Of a DNA stretch of 64,000 bases, positions 19,041 through 27,130 are shown in pieces. The position numbers and the translations under genes are program-made. Positions within the stretch are counted from its first letter, which is position 1, and every line of letters starts with the position of its first letter. Source of the DNA: Ktedonosporobacter rubrisoli (GTDB taxonomy: Bacteria > Chloroflexota > Ktedonobacteria > Ktedonobacterales > Ktedonobacteraceae); the NCBI RefSeq assembly GCF_004208415.1, contig NZ_CP035758.1, positions 7,936,001-8,000,000 on the forward strand. Direction: 5' to 3'. The notes beneath the pieces were generated by a model. It was given only the letters and a program-made list of their open reading frames with translations, was not told the origin of the DNA and did no database searches.

Positions 19041-19568
19041 ATGAGCACATTAAATGAATATCTTGAGCAGAAACGCCAGGCACTTAAGCAGCGGCAGGAA
19101 AATCTTGATGCGCAGGGCGGAGGCGAGCCAACGAGCTTAAAGGCCAGCGTGAGAGCCGAAGGACGCAGCGGCATCAGGCGTATTCGCATTCGTGACTTCC
19201 AGGTGATCAGCGATAGCGGTCCCGACTTTGCTGGCTACAATCTTGGTCCGTCCTCGCCCGAGCTGCAGCTTGGTGTGCTGGGCAGCTGCCTTACGCACGT
19301 CTTCCTGATCCAGGCCGCTGCGCGTAACGTGCCCATAGATGAGCTAGATGTTGAGGTGTCGGGACAGATCGATCCGCGCGGCGGGCGTCCCGGCTATGAG
19401 CATATCCCGGTCTATCCGCATAACATCAACTACACGGTCCATATTAAATCTCCAGCCTCGGAACAAGAAATTGCCGAACTGCACGAAGCCGTGGAGCGCG
19501 CCTGCCCGATCCTTAACTTACTGCTCAATCCGCAGCAGATTACGGGCAGCGTAGAGCATACAGTATAA
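19041..19568 (+). CDS. OsmC family protein
   Basis: A 175-residue OsmC/Ohr-type protein. The two expected Cys are present, in LGSCLTHVF and in ERACPILNLL, the arrangement used to reduce organic peroxides. The first 50 residues are charged and helical. A strong AGAAGGAGC ribosome site precedes the ATG. It may protect against peroxides made by the neighbouring oxygenase, although OsmC-like proteins with other roles exist. It is the last gene of the plus-strand run and converges with the sulfatase gene. Confidence 0.85.
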   Translation: MSTLNEYLEQKRQALKQRQENLDAQGGGEPTSLKASVRAEGRSGIRRIRIRDFQVISDSGPDFAGYNLGPSSPELQLGVLGSCLTHVFLIQAAARNVPIDELDVEVSGQIDPRGGRPGYEHIPVYPHNINYTVHIKSPASEQEIAELHEAVERACPILNLLLNPQQITGSVEHTV

Positions 19569-19621
19569 TTTCCGCCCTTCACGTCGCATTGGTGCCTCTT
19601 AGTCTTTAAGCGTCCACGAAA

Positions 19622-19652
19622 GCAGGAGTGCCGAATTACTCGACACTCCTGC
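19622..19652. terminator. Hairpin between convergent genes
   Basis: A perfect nine-base stem (GCAGGAGTG / CACTCCTGC) with a 13-base loop lies 53 bases after the OsmC-like gene and 65 bases beyond the sulfatase stop. No T-run follows directly, so termination is only likely from position. Confidence 0.4.
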
Positions 19653-19716
19653 CCGATGCACTATGTAGAACGCGAGAGCTTGTTCACCTTTTTTGTCATT
19701 ACTTTAAAAGAAGTGC

Positions 19717-21057
19717 CTACCTGATCCCGACATCGGACGTAGCGGCGGCGGAGACAAAATGGGTTGGCGAGCCAGCCGAAAGCTGATCCGGGCTATTCAG
19801 TTCGGCGCCGGTGGGCGCAGACACAGCACCCTTAAGCAAGGGATCATGCGTCTCTTGCATCCAGTTAATGAGCCGTGCACGCATCAGCTCCAACACAGGT
19901 GCATATTCAAGCCTATCAGCTAGATTGCAAGCCTCGTTGGGATCGAACAGCAGATCATACAATTGCTCAACAGGACGTGAGTGCAGCTGCCAACCGTTTT
20001 GCAGCAAAAGTTCCTTGCTAGGACTATCATCACAGTTTGGCAGCACCGGTCCGGCCTGCTGATCGAAACGGCGAATATACTTCCAGCGCTCAGTGCGAGC
20101 CGCGCGCACGGGTTCATAGGCCGCGTGGAAAGTTATTTCAGCAAAAACCGCGTCATGAATAGTATCAACCTCGCCTCGCACAACAGGAAGGAATGAGCGG
20201 CCCTGCAGCCACGTGGGAGGATCAATGGCTAAGAGATCGCAAAGCGTAGGGAAGATATCGACTTGTGAGATCAAAGCATCGCTTACTTTTCCGCCCCGAA
20301 AGCCGCCAGGACCACGCATAATGAGCATAACGCCTATACCATGATCTGTAAGATTGCCTTTCATAAGAGGAAATGGTATACCATGATCAGTAGTGCATAT
20401 AACTAGCGTATTCTCTGCCAACCCCTTCACCTCCAGAGCATGCATAATTTCACCAATTCCTTTATCCAGAAGTGTAGCACTGGCCTTGAAGGCAGCCATA
20501 TCCTTACGCGCCTGCGGGGTATCGGGTAAAGGTGCCGGAGGTAAAGTATAGTTGACGTCCTCTTGCGTGGTCTGTCCCGAGAACTCGCGGTGCGTCTCAA
20601 AAAAGCCGACCGAGAGGAAGAAAGGCTCAGGCAGGCCGTCGCGTATCACGCTCACAGCGGTTGGCGCAAGCGTCTCTGCATGGAAATCCTTGACATTAAC
20701 AATCGTATCATAGCCGATGCGGGTAAAATCTTTGGCGATATGCTCCTCGCCGATCAGGATGGAATGATATCCAGCCTGCTGGCGCAGCGTATGTAGGATA
20801 TGCTGAGTATAATCGTTTAAGGCAAAGCCGCGATGCGCCAGCCCCAGCATTCCATTGCTATGCGGATGTTGACCTGTCAAGAGACTTGCCCGACTCGGGG
20901 AGCAGGTGGGCGCGGCACAAAATGCCTTGCGAAACAAGACCCCTTCTTGCGCCAGGCGCTGGATATTGGGAGTAGGAATAGCATATCCATAAGGTTGGAC
21001 ATAACGCCCGGTGTCATGCGAATGAATATACAATATGTTTGGTCGCTCTTTTTGCAC
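19717..21057 (-). CDS. Sulfatase (formylglycine-dependent type)
   Basis: A 446-residue cytoplasmic-looking sulfatase: no signal peptide. NILYIHSHDTGR near the N-terminus gives metal ligands (Asp), and CSPSRASLLTG carries Cys52, the residue converted to formylglycine in type I sulfatases. CTTDHGIPF supplies the second Asp-His metal pair. The start is GTG at 21057 with GGAG nine bases upstream; the ATG just before it is out of frame. It is divergent from a Stf0-like sulfotransferase, so the pair may add and remove sulfate on one metabolite. Choline-sulfatase-like or aryl/alkyl sulfatase cannot be decided. Confidence 0.88.
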   Translation of the reverse strand: MQKERPNILYIHSHDTGRYVQPYGYAIPTPNIQRLAQEGVLFRKAFCAAPTCSPSRASLLTGQHPHSNGMLGLAHRGFALNDYTQHILHTLRQQAGYHSILIGEEHIAKDFTRIGYDTIVNVKDFHAETLAPTAVSVIRDGLPEPFFLSVGFFETHREFSGQTTQEDVNYTLPPAPLPDTPQARKDMAAFKASATLLDKGIGEIMHALEVKGLAENTLVICTTDHGIPFPLMKGNLTDHGIGVMLIMRGPGGFRGGKVSDALISQVDIFPTLCDLLAIDPPTWLQGRSFLPVVRGEVDTIHDAVFAEITFHAAYEPVRAARTERWKYIRRFDQQAGPVLPNCDDSPSKELLLQNGWQLHSRPVEQLYDLLFDPNEACNLADRLEYAPVLELMRARLINWMQETHDPLLKGAVSAPTGAELNSPDQLSAGSPTHFVSAAATSDVGIR

Positions 21058-21454
21058 AGCATCAATCTCCTTCCATAAAAAGCCAGCATATAAAAATACT
21101 CAGGCCATATATTTTGTGGGCATAGCCACTTTTTCCCATTACCGCTGCCTCCGGGGCGCACATCCTCTAGGATCTGGCCCCGCCAGTGGCCACGTCGCGC
21201 CAGTTCTTGCCGCTCCCACTTATCCCTTTCCCCTAATGTTTACCTTCGCCGCCCGCTAAACGTGTCCTCCTTGTTACTTGCGGTTCAGGGATATCTTTAT
21301 CATACCACTACATACATAACCAGAATAAATCAATTAAATAACTTGAAGTAATGGGTAAAACATGGTATAGTCAGAATATAGGGTAAATAGACCCACAAGA
21401 GGCGAAATATTGCTCTTTTTTGAATGTGAGCCGAAAGCAGCCAGGAGGTTTTCT
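21058..21454. other. Divergent promoter region between sulfatase and sulfotransferase
   Basis: No supported gene. The right half is AT-rich and holds the sulfotransferase promoter; the left half is GC-rich without recognisable elements and should contain the sulfatase promoter. Confidence 0.5.
21343..21371 (+). promoter_or_regulatory. Sigma-70-type promoter of the sulfotransferase gene
   Basis: TTGAAG (21343-21348) and TATAGT (21366-21371) are separated by exactly 17 bases, about 85 bases before the start codon. Confidence 0.6.
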
Positions 21455-22291
21455 GTGCATCGACCCTTCACCTCTTACATCATCTGCGCGACGCAGCGCA
21501 GCGGCAGTACGCTTCTTTGCGAAGCATTGAAAAATACTAATCTGGCAGGCTATCCAGAAGAGTACTTTGACGCACTGAAAAGCACGGGAGTGCCGCGTCG
21601 GCCTCTGGAGTACTTTAGCGAGATCCTGGATGAGGAGCTGATCGCGATCTTTAAAGGCCGCGAGAGACCAGACGAGGAGCAGCGTCAGCCACCACCGGGA
21701 ATGAGCTATCAGGATTACCTTGAGCATGCTATCAAGATAAGTACCTCACCCAATGGTGTCTTTGGTACTAAAGTAATGTGGGGCTACTTCCCTGACTTTA
21801 TCAGCAAGTTACGCGACATCCCGCAGTATCAAGAACTTCCAACAACTACATTACTCTCTACGATCTTTCCTGATCCGCACTACATTTATGTCACCAGGCG
21901 CGATAAAATCGGCCAGGCCATCTCTCTGTGGAAGGCCTTGCAAACCTGGGTCTGGCGCAAAGAGGACGTCACTAACAATATCGGGCCGACCAGGCATCTC
22001 TACTTCCACTTCAGAGCCATTGACCATCTAGTCCAGCTTATTGAGCAATACGAGGAATCGTGGCAACAATTCTTTGCCGAACATGATATTCAACCATTTA
22101 CGATTGTCTACGAGGAACTTGTCGAAACGTACGAGGCAACGCTACGCGCGGTTCTACGCGAGCTGAATATAGCTGTACCGGCCAACCTGATCGTAAGAAA
22201 TGGGAAGCTGCAGCGGCAAGCCGATGAGCTCTCGACTAGCTGGATACAGCAATACAACTTTATGAAGCAGGCCGCGCAAGTCACTCTCTAA
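21455..22291 (+). CDS. Stf0-type sulfotransferase
   Basis: A 278-residue sulfotransferase of the Stf0 family, which transfers sulfate from PAPS to a sugar hydroxyl (trehalose in mycobacteria). The 5'-phosphosulfate loop is TQRSGSTLL near residue 12; EEYF follows; the 3'-phosphate region is YVTRRDKIGQAISLWKA. GTG at 21455 is the start because AGGAGG lies six bases upstream; the open frame to TTG 21410 would bury that site. Its own promoter precedes it and a strong terminator follows. The acceptor is unknown; the divergent sulfatase may reverse the reaction. Confidence 0.85.
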   Translation: MHRPFTSYIICATQRSGSTLLCEALKNTNLAGYPEEYFDALKSTGVPRRPLEYFSEILDEELIAIFKGRERPDEEQRQPPPGMSYQDYLEHAIKISTSPNGVFGTKVMWGYFPDFISKLRDIPQYQELPTTTLLSTIFPDPHYIYVTRRDKIGQAISLWKALQTWVWRKEDVTNNIGPTRHLYFHFRAIDHLVQLIEQYEESWQQFFAEHDIQPFTIVYEELVETYEATLRAVLRELNIAVPANLIVRNGKLQRQADELSTSWIQQYNFMKQAAQVTL

Positions 22292-22347
22292 TGTTGTCTT
22301 TTTGTCTGCTTGTCATCTTTACCTGATCAGCCACTCTTATGGCCCCT

Positions 22348-22373
22348 GGGCACGGATCAGCCGTGCCCGTTTT
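22348..22373 (+). terminator. Intrinsic terminator of the sulfotransferase gene
   Basis: An eight-base perfect GC-rich stem (GGGCACGG / CCGTGCCC), five-base loop, then GTTTT. It lies 56 bases after the stop codon. Confidence 0.7.
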
Positions 22374-22389
22374 AGTAAAGCTTCATAGT

Positions 22390-22413
22390 AGCAGGCTCAG
22401 CTTCAGGCCTGCT
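22390..22413 (-). terminator. Hairpin downstream of msrB
   Basis: AGCAGGC / GCCTGCT, seven-base stem with ten-base loop, 13 bases past the msrB stop. On the minus strand no clear T-run follows, so it is a weak candidate. Confidence 0.35.
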
Positions 22414-22426
22414 AAGCCATGCCGCC

Positions 22427-22840
22427 CTACTTGGCCTCTGCCGCCTTCGGCTGGAAATCGAGGGCTAGCGAATTGATGCAGTAGCGCTTGCCGGTTGTCT
22501 CGCGTGGACCATCATCGAAGACATGACCCAGATGAGCTCCGCAATTTTTGCACACGACCTCGGTGCGGTGCATAAAAAACGAATTGTCATCGTGCAGCTC
22601 GACATGCTCCCTATTCATCGGCTGGTCAAAGCTGGGCCAGCCCGACCCTGACTCAAACTTGGCATCAGAGGAGAAGAGAGGCTGGCCGCAGGCTGCGCAA
22701 GCGTAGACTCCCTGATCATGGTTATAGTAAAGCGCGCCGCTAAAGGCTGGCTCTGTTCCCTTTTGCCGACAGACCTGGTACTGTTCTGGCGTAAGTTTCT
22801 CTTTCCAATAGCTTTCCGGCTGATTTCTCAAGTCGCTCAT
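22427..22840 (-). CDS. msrB: Peptide-methionine (R)-S-oxide reductase MsrB
   Basis: A 137-residue MsrB, full length for a single-domain enzyme. Two zinc-binding CxxC pairs are seen (CAAC and CKNC), the substrate site is SGSGWPSF, HRTEVVC and GHVFDDGP are conserved, and the catalytic Cys lies in RYCINSLAL near the C-terminus. It reduces methionine-R-sulfoxide in proteins, using thioredoxin or similar. An AGGAGG ribosome site precedes the ATG. It stands alone between two hairpins and is probably its own transcript. Confidence 0.95.
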   Translation of the reverse strand: MSDLRNQPESYWKEKLTPEQYQVCRQKGTEPAFSGALYYNHDQGVYACAACGQPLFSSDAKFESGSGWPSFDQPMNREHVELHDDNSFFMHRTEVVCKNCGAHLGHVFDDGPRETTGKRYCINSLALDFQPKAAEAK

Positions 22841-23210
22841 GCTTCCTCCTGGTACGCGACAGCCTCAACTGTCACGCGTAAGCTATATCACGCAGGATCA
22901 TCTTGCCCATCAAAGCAGTATTGAGTTTTATCTGTATATATGATAGCACGCCTGATGATCCTATAAAACTTCTCTTCTATATAAGAAAACACGGCGCTCA
23001 AGGGATTTGTTTCCACTCGGGCTTTCTGATAATGTGCCTGCCATTCTGGACAAACTTCTACTTCTAGTACGGTAGAAATGCATTGAGGGATGGAGCTAGA
23101 AAGCGCAAAGATCCTACCTTCTCCAACAGGTCCGGTCCGAGAGCACACGCGAGATCAGACGAAAAAGATAGCCAGATGCTTGCCATCCCTGTTCCCCAGA
23201 TAAAGGATGC
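22841..23210. other. Gene-free gap upstream of msrB
   Basis: 370 bases with no supported gene. An 86-codon minus-strand frame (22888-23148) lacks a ribosome site and family features and is treated as chance. The msrB promoter is expected here, but no good -35/-10 pair was found. Confidence 0.4.
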
Positions 23211-23753
23211 TTAAGAGTGCAGTATGGCGTTGCCATGCTTATATTGCGCGCTTTGCCAGTCGAGCACCTCGGCTAGCTCCTGGCGAAAAGCCTCCAAGGC
23301 TTGCTCACGGCTGACCTCATCTGGCATTGTGCCCATTTTCCAGATGAGCAAAATCTCAATAGCATTTGGCGTAGTTTCGTAATTGATGATGTAGCGGGCA
23401 ACAGTGCCAGGAAATTCATGAGCTGCTTTGCGCCTTATCGCGCTTAACTTTTTCAACAAGACGTCCTGCTGACCGGCCTCAATCTGCACAGATATGGATG
23501 TGACAAATAAGGCATTGTCCTTTGAAGATATGCGCCAGGCCGGGGTTCTGGTTCGTGGTCTTCCCACCGACTTCTGTTTGAAATTCTCAAGCTCTTCTGT
23601 GGGGATTAAAAGCAGGTTTGAAGCGCGTACAGCATTGAGGCGCTTATGGTCGATATAGAAATAAATCATCTTGTCTGAGACATTCAACATCTCAGCGGCT
23701 TCTTTGACTGACACATATCCTGAAAGCTTCGGAATATCTTTATCCTCTTTCAT
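23211..23753 (-). CDS. Excisionase/MerR-like helix-turn-helix protein
   Basis: A 180-residue putative DNA-binding protein. Residues about 12-60 (GYVSVKEAAEMLNVSDKMIYFYIDHKRLNAVR...LLIPTEELENF) form the winged HTH_17/excisionase-type domain used by Xis and small MerR-like regulators. A basic linker (VGRPRTRTPAW) leads to a C-terminal domain of about 100 residues, not recognised, with predicted beta-alpha-beta character (ALFVTSISVQIEAGQQDVLL). No integrase is nearby, so it is more likely a regulator than a phage excisionase. The start codon has no strong ribosome site. It is divergent from the next gene, which has a near-consensus promoter in the shared gap. Confidence 0.7.
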   Translation of the reverse strand: MKEDKDIPKLSGYVSVKEAAEMLNVSDKMIYFYIDHKRLNAVRASNLLLIPTEELENFKQKSVGRPRTRTPAWRISSKDNALFVTSISVQIEAGQQDVLLKKLSAIRRKAAHEFPGTVARYIINYETTPNAIEILLIWKMGTMPDEVSREQALEAFRQELAEVLDWQSAQYKHGNAILHS

Positions 23754-23809
23754 AAAGCGCAGTGTAGTCTTTTCAAAAATTTATCTAATAGTTCTCTAAA
23801 TTCAAATAA

Positions 23810-23838
23810 TTGACATTTTTTTGAAAGAGAGTTATACT
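23810..23838 (+). promoter_or_regulatory. Near-consensus sigma-70 promoter
   Basis: TTGACA (23810-23815), a 17-base spacer and TATACT (23833-23838): a perfect -35, perfect spacing and five of six -10 bases, in AT-rich DNA about 100 bases before the next start. It is the best promoter in the window together with that at 57649, and sits where the divergent HTH protein could bind. Confidence 0.75.
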
Positions 23839-23939
23839 TTCCTCATCGACAGGGTGTTCCCGCTGCAAGAGCAACAGGAACGCGCATATATTCCATCTCT
23901 GTGTTGAAGTTGTCAGGTAGAAAGTGCAGGAGTTTATTT

Positions 23940-24449
23940 ATGATGGCCAATTCTCTCTATCAACTTGATCTTAAAAACCTCATCCCGGTTCTTGCCAGCC
24001 AAAGGCGCAGCGGGCGCTTAATTGCCGAACTCTCTTCCCTTCCAGCTGTACCAATTCATAAGAAGTGCTACACCTTTGCCCATATTCTCGTCCGGGACGG
24101 TAAACCTTTTGCTTACGAGATCTGGGTCAATGGCGAGCTATTTATCAGAGGTCGAAGAGTCATACAAGCTTTGCTCCTGGCTGGCAAACTGGCCTGGACC
24201 CTCCTGAACCCGGAGAAGCAAGCGCAAGCAAGTCAACATGACCCGAGTACACAATTCCCGCACCGCTTGCAAGAGCCGGGCAGAGCCGAATTCATGAGCT
24301 GGCCGCGACGACGGCGCCAGGTCTATTGGTTAGTCGATGGTGGCAATTCTCTAGCGCGCATTGCTCAACTACTTAGCTTGCCCATCAGCCAGGTAACCGC
24401 TGAACTTCAGAGCTTGCGTCATCAGCGCTGGATCTCCTTCGAAGTTTGA
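23940..24449 (+). CDS. DUF4388/PATAN-like small protein with C-terminal winged helix
   Basis: A 169-residue protein. ATG at 23940 follows AGGAG by seven bases. The N-terminal part (LDLKNLIPVLASQRRSGRLIAEL) resembles the opening of DUF4388/PATAN-like domains of bacterial signalling proteins; GKPFAYEIWVNGELFIRGRRVIQALL continues it. The end (VDGGNSLARIAQLLSLPISQVTAELQSLRHQRWISF) fits a winged helix. It may be a small signalling regulator. Driven by a near-consensus promoter and followed by a second small gene in the same direction. Confidence 0.65.
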   Translation: MMANSLYQLDLKNLIPVLASQRRSGRLIAELSSLPAVPIHKKCYTFAHILVRDGKPFAYEIWVNGELFIRGRRVIQALLLAGKLAWTLLNPEKQAQASQHDPSTQFPHRLQEPGRAEFMSWPRRRRQVYWLVDGGNSLARIAQLLSLPISQVTAELQSLRHQRWISFEV

Positions 24450-24450
24450 A

Positions 24451-24486
24451 TGCATATATGCAAACTTATTTGCTGGATAAATAAGT
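24451..24486 (+). repeat. Palindrome and hairpin between two small genes
   Basis: TGCATATATGCA (24451-24462) is a perfect 12-base palindrome starting one base after a stop codon. It is followed by ACTTATTT / AAATAAGT (24464-24471 and 24479-24486), an eight-base hairpin. They may end or attenuate transcription, or mark a regulator site. Confidence 0.4.
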
Positions 24487-24569
24487 AGCATGCGGGCGTG
24501 GTTACACATCATCGATTTCGCTATTCAGAAGTTCTCTATGTCGCATTGTTAGCAAGGGGATCACATTCT

Positions 24570-24947
24570 ATGGAACAACAATATAACTCGGATCGTTTGC
24601 CTACTATTTCGCTAAATCAGCGTGAATTGCAGGCTATCAATGCCATCATTGAAGGCTATCTTCCTCATTTGCGCAGAAAACTCCCATATCCATACAAGAC
24701 TATCAAGTTACTAGATGATGTACGGCGGAAACTGGCTCCAGCGCTAAAGCCAGGCGCGTTCCCAGCAGGAGAAGCGCTTGCGCTATCCCTTGAAGAATTA
24801 CAGGCCATTGGCATAGCGCTACAAGGTTTTGTGGCCCTCATCTATAAAATAATCCCGCACTCACCTGAACGCAACGCTACACTAGAGGACCTCAATAAGC
24901 TCAGGGCCGCGATTGAAGCTATCCTGCATCCCGGCGAAGGGGCATAG
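24570..24947 (+). CDS. Small hypothetical protein with internal duplication
   Basis: A 125-residue protein of unknown family. ATG at 24570 follows AGGGGA by about nine bases; the frame is open upstream to a GTG without a ribosome site. Two halves look related: LNQRELQAINAIIEGYLPHLRRK (about 15-37) and LSLEELQAIGIALQGFVALIYK (about 71-92), both amphipathic helices, so it is probably a small all-helical protein made by duplication. It follows the DUF4388-like gene on the same strand and may be co-transcribed. Confidence 0.6.
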   Translation: MEQQYNSDRLPTISLNQRELQAINAIIEGYLPHLRRKLPYPYKTIKLLDDVRRKLAPALKPGAFPAGEALALSLEELQAIGIALQGFVALIYKIIPHSPERNATLEDLNKLRAAIEAILHPGEGA

Positions 24948-24967
24948 AGAAGCAAGCGGGCATCTTC

Positions 24968-26014
24968 TTACTGCTTCTCTATGCGGATATCGCCTTTGCG
25001 CGTCTTAAGCTGTAAAAGCGGGTGGGGTCCATTGTCGGATGTCTCGGCAAGCTCATTTTTATACTCGCCCGAACTTGTATGCTCGCTGACCTGGAGGATC
25101 GCATCTGGCGGCAGCTTCAATTTGATATTGCCATCGTCTGTACTCAGGCTAGAGTTGCTCTGCGCATCAAGCGAGCCCTCGACTTCGATATCGCCCTCAG
25201 TCGTTTGTAGATGCGATTTGCCGCTTAGCTCGCTATCTCGCAAGGAGATGTGGCCGTGCACTGTTGTGGCATTCAGTTGTCCAGTGAAATTTTTAAGCTC
25301 GATATCGCCCTTGACGCTCTCTAGATCTACGCGGCCCTGCACATTATCAAGTTCGGTATGGCCATCGGCCAGGTGGCTGGTAATTGGTCCATTTATATCT
25401 TCAATCTTCACATCGCCCGACTGCTTGTCTAATTGCACGCTTGTGGTCTCGGGCGCCAGCACATCAAGATTGGTCGAGGCTGCAAAAAAGTGATCTCGGC
25501 TCTGGCTCACTGTCACCGCAATAGTATCGCCCTGCTGGCTATAGCTCACAGGTATCGCGTTAGCGTTGATGGCCCGATCTAGGCCGCTCATCTTTGCAGT
25601 AATCGTTACCTGATCAGTATTGCCTCTATGGATATGCACGTCTCCCTTGGCGCCCTTGATCTCAAGCACGGGATGGCTGCTGACTGTAAAATTGTGCGAG
25701 GCCGAGGCCTCTGTATAATCGCGCAAGGGTGACTCAAAGAGGCGCAGGCCCAGGCAGCCACTGACGCCCAGCACAATGAGCAGGAGCAGAACAACAATCA
25801 TTGGGATAGATATTCTGCCGGATCGCTGTTGAGGGGCCCGTAGCTTGGCGCCACCCTGCTGGCGTGATCCTGGCTCCGCGTAGCTTTCGTTATATTCGCC
25901 GTAATTGTACTCTGCCCGCTCACGAGAAGGCTGCTCGTACATGGCTCTACTTGCCCGCTCACGTGTACCTTCCGGCATGCCCTGCTCAGCAAACATCCCT
26001 TCCTGATTATGCAT
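24968..26014 (-). CDS. DUF4097-type membrane-anchored beta-repeat protein
   Basis: A 348-residue protein. The first 70 residues are polar and disordered; one membrane helix lies at about 75-98 (PMIVVLLLLIVLGVSG); the rest, outside the cell, is a right-handed beta-repeat region typical of DUF4097/adhesin-like proteins (LEIKGAKGDVHIHRG, VQLDKQSGDVKIEDING, VDLESVKGDIELKNFTG, HLQTTEGDIEVEGSL), each turn centred on a GD(V/I) motif. ATG at 26014 follows AAGGAG by seven bases. It is second in an operon with the membrane protein upstream. DUF4097 proteins are often linked with envelope-stress modules; the exact role is unknown. Confidence 0.82.
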   Translation of the reverse strand: MHNQEGMFAEQGMPEGTRERASRAMYEQPSRERAEYNYGEYNESYAEPGSRQQGGAKLRAPQQRSGRISIPMIVVLLLLIVLGVSGCLGLRLFESPLRDYTEASASHNFTVSSHPVLEIKGAKGDVHIHRGNTDQVTITAKMSGLDRAINANAIPVSYSQQGDTIAVTVSQSRDHFFAASTNLDVLAPETTSVQLDKQSGDVKIEDINGPITSHLADGHTELDNVQGRVDLESVKGDIELKNFTGQLNATTVHGHISLRDSELSGKSHLQTTEGDIEVEGSLDAQSNSSLSTDDGNIKLKLPPDAILQVSEHTSSGEYKNELAETSDNGPHPLLQLKTRKGDIRIEKQ

Positions 26015-26044
26015 AACTGGCTCCTTTTTAATCAACAAAGCAGC

Positions 26045-26782
26045 TTATTCGTAACGATCCCGGCGGCGTACGCGCCTATCTCGATAGCCCGCTTGCGGCA
26101 TCTCGTCGTCCCAATACTGATCGCGTGTATCTCCATAAGGCGTCGACTGATTGTTATCCCAATACTGATCGCGCTGATCTCTATAAGGCATTGGTTGGTT
26201 GTTATTCCAGCGCGGGCCAGATGAAGGCGGCATGCTGTTATCCCAACGCTGATTGCGCATCCCCTGAAAGATCGAAAGCGGTTCATTTCTGGACCCATCA
26301 GAATTGAGCAGCGAGTTTATATCCCAGTTAGTCAGCGCAAGCGCGCGCAAGCCAATGTTCAGGTCGCGACCAAGATAGATGCCGATAGACATGGCCAGCA
26401 GGGCCTCGTTGAGAGGTAGGACCTGCGAGAGACCGCTTGTGTGCAGCACAACCTCGGCGGCAAGGCGCAAGGCCGCAATACCCAGGTAGGCTCCGATAAA
26501 GGGCCAGCTACCTTTCTGGCGCACCTGGCCAGTAGTGCCATCGACCCAGACATGCACAAATTGGGCAATGATAAAGCCCAGGAGCCCTCCAACAAAGGCG
26601 CCACCGATAGTCAGGGCGAGCATCGATGGATCGGCCTTCTGGAGGTAGATGTAGCCAAGGACCAGAGCGGCAACCACCGGCGCAACGATATCGCTACGCG
26701 TTACAGGCTGCTCCGAAAGCATACGTACTATAGCAAAGCCCACTATAACCACTACAATAAGGATTATTCCTGCACCGTTCAT
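26045..26782 (-). CDS. Multispanning membrane protein with Tyr/Asp-rich tail
   Basis: A 245-residue protein with four or five membrane helices (residues 3-20, 33-50, 53-75, about 88-112 and about 123-140), then a polar C-terminal tail. The tail contains short repeats of the form DQRDQYWDNNQ / TRDQYWDDE and ends in an Arg-rich stretch. No transporter or enzyme motif is recognised. AGGAA precedes the ATG. It starts the operon with the DUF4097-type gene, 30 bases apart, suggesting a two-part envelope module; divergent from a two-component system. Confidence 0.7.
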   Translation of the reverse strand: MNGAGIILIVVVIVGFAIVRMLSEQPVTRSDIVAPVVAALVLGYIYLQKADPSMLALTIGGAFVGGLLGFIIAQFVHVWVDGTTGQVRQKGSWPFIGAYLGIAALRLAAEVVLHTSGLSQVLPLNEALLAMSIGIYLGRDLNIGLRALALTNWDINSLLNSDGSRNEPLSIFQGMRNQRWDNSMPPSSGPRWNNNQPMPYRDQRDQYWDNNQSTPYGDTRDQYWDDEMPQAGYRDRRVRRRDRYE

Positions 26783-27130
26783 AGATTCCTGCCTTTCTTG
26801 CTGTCAGCTGATACTCCTGCCAGGCTTGCAAAGGATAGCGTGACGAGAGAAATTTTCTAGCTCTTGCTGCGTTCCAGAACCCCCTTTTATCTTCAGCGCG
26901 TTCATGCCTGCATCAGCTGTTCGTCATCTCGCCAATAGTGTATGCGGAAAGCGCTAAGAAAGCGCCAACTTCAGGTTTGATTCTGGTTTGATTTTTGTGG
27001 GCTCCATTTCTCCACCCTGGGGTTGATGTCCCCCAACCTGAGATAGGCTATAATAGGACCTGAGCAGAGCGAGACAATTTTAAGTAAGCATTCTATGTGA
27101 GTATTGCAGGTAGAGGAGAGTTAGCGCGCC
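26783..27130. other. Divergent promoter region before the two-component system
   Basis: No gene supported. On the plus strand TATAAT (27049-27054) is a perfect -10 with TTGATG (27023-27028) 20 bases upstream, a long spacer that may need an activator. TGGGG / CCCCA (27018-27022 and 27030-27034) forms a short inverted repeat over the -35 and could be the operator. GAGGAG at 27113 is the ribosome site of the histidine kinase. Confidence 0.45.

Noticed and set aside
22888..23148. 86-codon minus-strand frame
   Set aside because: No ribosome site, no family features and no conserved composition.
23211..23753. Phage or integrative element excisionase
   Set aside because: No integrase, attachment-site repeats or phage genes lie nearby, so a plain regulator is more likely.
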